The notes under the pieces are model-generated. The model saw only the letters and a list, made by a program, of their open reading frames with translations, was not told where the DNA came from and made no database searches. From contig JAEZJP010000139.1 in NCBI GenBank assembly GCA_023415715.1, forward strand, positions 1 through 8,581: a DNA stretch of 8,581 nucleotides. The letters run 5' to 3'. Within the stretch, counting starts at the first letter, position 1. Each line of letters starts with the position of its first letter. This DNA comes from Bacillota bacterium (GTDB lineage Bacteria; Bacillota; Clostridia; Christensenellales; Aristaeellaceae). Shown here one piece after another: positions 5,765 through 8,581 of the stretch. The position numbers and the translations under genes were made by a program.

Positions 5765-8047
5765 ATGTACGAGCATGTGCCGGAAGAACTGAAAAAGCTT
5801 CCCCAGTGGGTATGCTGGCAGTCAGTCCCGGATGACAGCCGGCCCGGGAAAATGAAAAAAGTGCCCATCAACCCCAAAACCTGCGGCCAGGCGATGAGCA
5901 ACAACCCGGATACCTGGACCGGCTTTTACAAAGCTGTGGAGGCGTCTTATAAATTCTCAGGCATCGGGTTCATGTTCGCAAACGGCTATTTCGGCGTGGA
6001 CATTGATCACGCGGAGGATGCCATTGCAGATTTTTCAGGCGGCATCATGGACAACGTCGTGGCGGAGTTCATTCACACGCTGCAGTCGTACGCGGAGTAT
6101 TCCGTTTCCGGCAAAGGCATCCATATCCTCTGCCGGGGATCCCTTCCGCCTGGCGGCAGGCGGCGCGGCAATGTGGAAATGTACGACTGCGCAAGATTCT
6201 TTGTCGTCACAGGGAAGATTGCCTCAGAGTATACGGGCATTGCAGACTGCACGGACAGAGTAAAGCCCCTGCATGAAAAGTACATCGGCGGCGGACAGGC
6301 CCCGATCATAGGGATTGCCCACCAGGCAGCCCTGAACCTTACGGAAGATCAGATTTTATCGCTTGCGGAAAAATCCAAGCAGGGCAAAACGTTTTCCGAC
6401 CTGTACGCTGGGCATTGGGAAGCGTATTTCCCCAGCCAGTCGGAGGCGGACATGGCGCTGTGCAACATGCTGGCCTTCTGGACCGGCAGGGATGAGCAAA
6501 TGATGGACAAGCTTTTTCGCTCCTCAAAGCTTATGCGCGATAAATGGCTGCGCAAGCAGGGCAGCAGCACATACGGGGCGCAAACCATCGCAAAGGCCGC
6601 GAAATCCTGCCGGAACGTGTATAGCGGACATAGGGGACCGTCCCCTGTGTCCGAGAACCGTCTCCCGTGTTCTAAGCTATACACGTTTGATGATACGGGG
6701 AACGCGGAGCGGTTTACGGACCGGTTTGGTGAATCGGTGCTGTATAACTATGCAGCCAGGAAGTGGATGTACTACGACGGCCGGCGCTGGATGTTCGATG
6801 AAAACGGAGAGACAAAGCGCATGGCCGACGAAATTGTGGATCAGATCCGCTGCGGCATGCAGGACTATCTGGACGTGCTGCCTGTAGATGCCGGTGCGGA
6901 TGAAGCGCAAAAAGAATATGCAAAGCACATAAAGCAGAGCCGCTCCAGCAAGGCCAAAACGAACATGCTCACAGAATCCCAGCATCGCGTGCCGGTGAAT
7001 TACACGCAGCTGGACAGGCACCCGTCCCTTCTGTGCGTGTTAAACGGCGAACTGAACCTGAAAACAGGCGTTTTACAGCCGCACGATACAACGCACCTGA
7101 TCACCAAAATCGCCCATACGGAGTATACCGACAAAATGGGCCATCCGCTGTGGGACAAGTTCCTTTCAGAGATATTCTCAGGCGACAGGGAGCTGATACG
7201 GTACGTTCAAAAGGCCGTCGGCTACAGCCTCACGGGGCTGACCCAGGAGCACTGCGCCTTCTTTTTATATGGCGCGGGGCGGAACGGGAAAAGCACATTT
7301 CTGGATATCATTACGGAGATGCTGGGCGACCACGCGGTGAACATACAGCCGGAAACCATCATGCTAAGGCAGACCTCCGGCGGGCCCACATCAGATATCG
7401 CACGCTTGAAGGGCGCCCGGCTGGTGACCACATCGGAGCCCAGCGAAGGCGCGCGCTTAAATGAGGGGTTACTTAAACAATTAACCGGCGGCGACAAGGT
7501 GACGGCCGCATTAAAATACGAGAATGAGTTTGAATATACACCGGAGTTCAAACTGTGGATGTGTACCAACCACAAGCCGTTCATCCGCGGCACGGATGCG
7601 GGCATCTGGTCCAGGATACGCCTCGTTCCTTTCAATGTGCAGATCCCGGAAGAAAAAATGGACAGGCAGCTGAAATTCAAACTGCGCAAGGAACTGCCCG
7701 GCATACTCGCCTGGGCGGTGGACGGGTGTTTGCTATGGCAGCGGGAAGGCCTCAAACAGCCAGAATCCGTACTGTCCGCAGGCAGGGAGTACAAGTCCGA
7801 GATGGACGTTTTGGCGTCCTTCCTGGACGATTGCTGCGAGGCGGGCGGGGAGGCCAAAGCCGGGGATCTGTTCAAGGCATACGCCGTCTGGGCACTGGCA
7901 GGCAACGAGTATCAAATGAGCAGCACGAAGTTTGGTCGGGAGATGACCAAACGGTATCAGCGGAGGAAAAGCGGCGATTGGCTTTATATTGGTTTGCATT
8001 TGCGTAAGGGTGACCTGCCGTGCCATGCTTCGGGGGCGAATGGCTAG
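5765..8047 (+). CDS. Phage/plasmid primase-helicase (AEP primase plus P4-type SF3 helicase)
   Basis: A 760-residue replication initiator combining primer synthesis and DNA unwinding. The N-terminal archaeo-eukaryotic primase-like domain shows GVDIDH (77-82, metal-binding D79 and D81), SVSGKGIH (113-120) and VEMYD (137-141). A PriCT-like helical region (about 195-285, FPSQSEADMALCNMLAFW) follows. After a linker come the D5_N-like region and the SF3 helicase: Walker A GAGRNGKST at 503-511, Walker B-type RLVTTSEPSE with E558, motif C TNH with N602, and arginines at 617 and 619. All key residues are present, so it looks functional. The C-terminus (SSTKFGREM, WLYIGL) resembles the winged-helix tail of homologs. 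Start chosen by AAGGAGG five bases upstream. Oddity: residues about 288-303 are encoded by a palindromic repeat. It would act at an origin, possibly the dyad right after the gene. Confidence 0.95.
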   Translation: MYEHVPEELKKLPQWVCWQSVPDDSRPGKMKKVPINPKTCGQAMSNNPDTWTGFYKAVEASYKFSGIGFMFANGYFGVDIDHAEDAIADFSGGIMDNVVAEFIHTLQSYAEYSVSGKGIHILCRGSLPPGGRRRGNVEMYDCARFFVVTGKIASEYTGIADCTDRVKPLHEKYIGGGQAPIIGIAHQAALNLTEDQILSLAEKSKQGKTFSDLYAGHWEAYFPSQSEADMALCNMLAFWTGRDEQMMDKLFRSSKLMRDKWLRKQGSSTYGAQTIAKAAKSCRNVYSGHRGPSPVSENRLPCSKLYTFDDTGNAERFTDRFGESVLYNYAARKWMYYDGRRWMFDENGETKRMADEIVDQIRCGMQDYLDVLPVDAGADEAQKEYAKHIKQSRSSKAKTNMLTESQHRVPVNYTQLDRHPSLLCVLNGELNLKTGVLQPHDTTHLITKIAHTEYTDKMGHPLWDKFLSEIFSGDRELIRYVQKAVGYSLTGLTQEHCAFFLYGAGRNGKSTFLDIITEMLGDHAVNIQPETIMLRQTSGGPTSDIARLKGARLVTTSEPSEGARLNEGLLKQLTGGDKVTAALKYENEFEYTPEFKLWMCTNHKPFIRGTDAGIWSRIRLVPFNVQIPEEKMDRQLKFKLRKELPGILAWAVDGCLLWQREGLKQPESVLSAGREYKSEMDVLASFLDDCCEAGGEAKAGDLFKAYAVWALAGNEYQMSSTKFGREMTKRYQRRKSGDWLYIGLHLRKGDLPCHASGANG
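6626..6672. repeat. REP-like palindromic repeat in frame inside the primase gene
   Basis: GGACATAGGGGAC (6626-6638) and GTCCCCTGTGTCC (6640-6652) are inverted copies with one T:G mismatch around a single base. CCGTCCCCTGTGTCC (6638-6652) recurs as CCGTCTCCCGTGTTC (6658-6672), 12 of 15 identical at a 20-bp offset, with GAGAA between. The GGGGACGG/GAGAACCGTCCCC wording is what I recall from REP-type palindromes linked to Y1 (RAYT) transposases. It keeps the frame and encodes a Gly/Pro/Ser/Arg linker between the primase and helicase domains. Confidence 0.7.
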
Positions 8048-8055
8048 GAACACAT

Positions 8056-8155
8056 TTGGACTGGTTGGACGTGTTTTGGTGTTTTTCTGAAAAGTCCCTA
8101 TAGAAAAAAAGAATATATAGAGAGACTTTATGGAAAACGGCCCAAACCAGGCCAA
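8056..8155. repeat. Long imperfect dyad after the primase gene, candidate origin
   Basis: The outer arms TTGGACTGGTTGGACGTGTTTT (first 20 shown by its pairing: 8056-8077) and 8134-8155 pair at 18 of 22 positions with one bulged base. A second inner pair, AAAGTCCCTATA (8091-8102) and TATAGAGAGACTTT (8116-8129), nests inside. The core 8103-8118 is almost pure A/T. GC-bearing arms around an AT-rich, unwindable core directly beside the helicase gene suit a replication origin; a structured mRNA leader for the next gene is the alternative. The surrounding gap 8048-8203 holds no gene that I can support. Confidence 0.55.
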
Positions 8156-8203
8156 CAGGACCAAAGGGACTACCTGTGGGAGAAGGAACGGGGAGGGAAG
8201 AAT

Positions 8204-8581
8204 ATGAATGCGAAAGAGCTTCTTATGGCTTGCAGGAATATCGTCAGGGAAATAAGCGCCATCGAGGAACAGATAAAGCGCATCGGCACCATCGGCGGGC
8301 CAAGGGAGATGACGGGGTCAGTGCTTTTAAAGACGCATTCCGCCACCAACCGGCCGGATGCCGCCAGGAACCAGAAGATCGACGCCTATGAGCAGGCACT
8401 TAACGAAAAGCGCCAGCAGGCAGTGGATCTGCTTTTGCAGTTTGAAAGGCTTTTGGATGAAGTGAAGGACGTGACGGACCGGACGATATTGCGGTATTAC
8501 TATGGGGCAGGGTGGACGGACGAAAGGATCGCCGAGGAGATGGAACTGACAGACAGGACGGTAAGGGGGAGGAGGAAAAAT
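8204..8581 (+). CDS. Sigma-70-region-4-like phage regulator (ArpU/DUF1492/RinA style), 3' truncated by window
   Basis: The first 126 codons of a protein that continues past the window. Residues 1-30 and 55-90 are helical and charged (RNQKIDAYEQALNEKRQQAV), with a basic linker between. Then come DRTILRYYYGAGWTDERIAE at 93-112 and MELTDRTVRGRRKN, a sigma-70 region 4-like helix-turn-helix with the usual hydrophobic R-YY spacing. Proteins of this shape in Bacillota phages (DUF1492, ArpU, RinA) sit between the replication and packaging genes and control late transcription; the same role is inferred here. GGGAGG at 8191-8196, seven bases before ATG 8204, sets the start. Confidence 0.75.
   Translation, partial: MNAKELLMACRNIVREISAIEEQIKRIGTIGGPREMTGSVLLKTHSATNRPDAARNQKIDAYEQALNEKRQQAVDLLLQFERLLDEVKDVTDRTILRYYYGAGWTDERIAEEMELTDRTVRGRRKN

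Larger units (their letters stand above)
4309..8581. mobile_element. Left part of a prophage or phage-inducible island (continues past window)
   Basis: The gene order is typical of an integrated temperate element. Leftward lie an ImmA-like protein and a CI-like repressor; divergently, a Cro-like protein, two small unknown proteins, a primase/SF3 helicase and a sigma-like regulator. No integrase, excisionase, att duplication, terminase or capsid gene is in view. The left border is placed in the 9-bp gap 4309-4317 by inference from gene content alone. A pri-rep gene followed by an origin-like dyad also fits PICI organisation, so prophage versus satellite cannot be decided here. The missing integrase at this end means it sits beyond 8581, lies at the other end, or has been lost. 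Confidence 0.65.

Noticed and set aside
7222..7905. Long open frame of 227 codons on the minus strand
   Set aside because: It lies wholly antisense to the helicase part of the primase gene, whose motifs are intact. It has no family resemblance, is rich in Ser/Pro/Arg as antisense frames are, and has no convincing ribosome site.
8130..8207. 25-codon frame (MENGPNQ...) ending in ATGA overlap with the regulator start
   Set aside because: The overlap is suggestive of coupling, but there is no ribosome site and the frame runs through the right arm of the dyad, which explains its composition. I do not call it a gene.

Overview
The window looks like chromosomal DNA of a Clostridia-type member of the Bacillota (Firmicutes), probably from a gut-associated lineage. 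The pointers are strong Shine-Dalgarno sites, MalF/MalG-type sugar ABC permeases, a CBO0543-family membrane protein, a GNAT enzyme ending in the PFDCQLE motif, and several families of short intergenic hairpin repeats of the kind common in gut Clostridia. I cannot name a species.

Layout. Positions 1-103 are a leader carrying two small hairpins, followed by two overlapping permease genes (104-1000 and 997-1863) of a carbohydrate ABC importer; the binding protein and ATPase are not in view. A gene-free stretch of about 305 bp (1864-2168) holds two near-identical palindromic repeat units facing each other. Then come a DMT/EamA-type transporter on the minus strand (2169-3047), a divergent GNAT acetyltransferase (3170-3730) with a good promoter, and a six-helix CBO0543-family membrane protein (3802-4308).

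From about 4318 to the right end the content is a mobile element, either a prophage early region or a phage-inducible-island-like module. Leftward are a small HELEH-motif (ImmA-like) protein and a CI-like HTH repressor that overlap by 17 bp. Rightward are a Cro-like HTH protein, two small unknown phage-type proteins, a 760-residue primase/SF3 helicase, a long imperfect dyad that could be an origin, and the start of a protein with a sigma-70-region-4-like HTH (ArpU/DUF1492/RinA style), cut by the window end.

How the mobile part probably works: the repressor binds the 4950-5060 control region, which has two back-to-back TTGACT promoters and three copies of TACTCAAGA at an exact 31-bp period. 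It would thereby hold the rightward replication operon silent. The ImmA-like protein is placed to relieve that repression. On induction the primase/helicase would start replication, possibly at the dyad just downstream of its own gene, and the sigma-like protein would act on later genes. No integrase or attachment site is visible; the host/element junction is probably near 4309-4317, where two stop codons face each other 9 bp apart.

Most notable for a second look: a palindromic REP-like repeat lying in frame inside the primase linker (6626-6672), the 100-bp dyad after the primase gene (8056-8155), and the 31-bp phased operator array (4981-5059).
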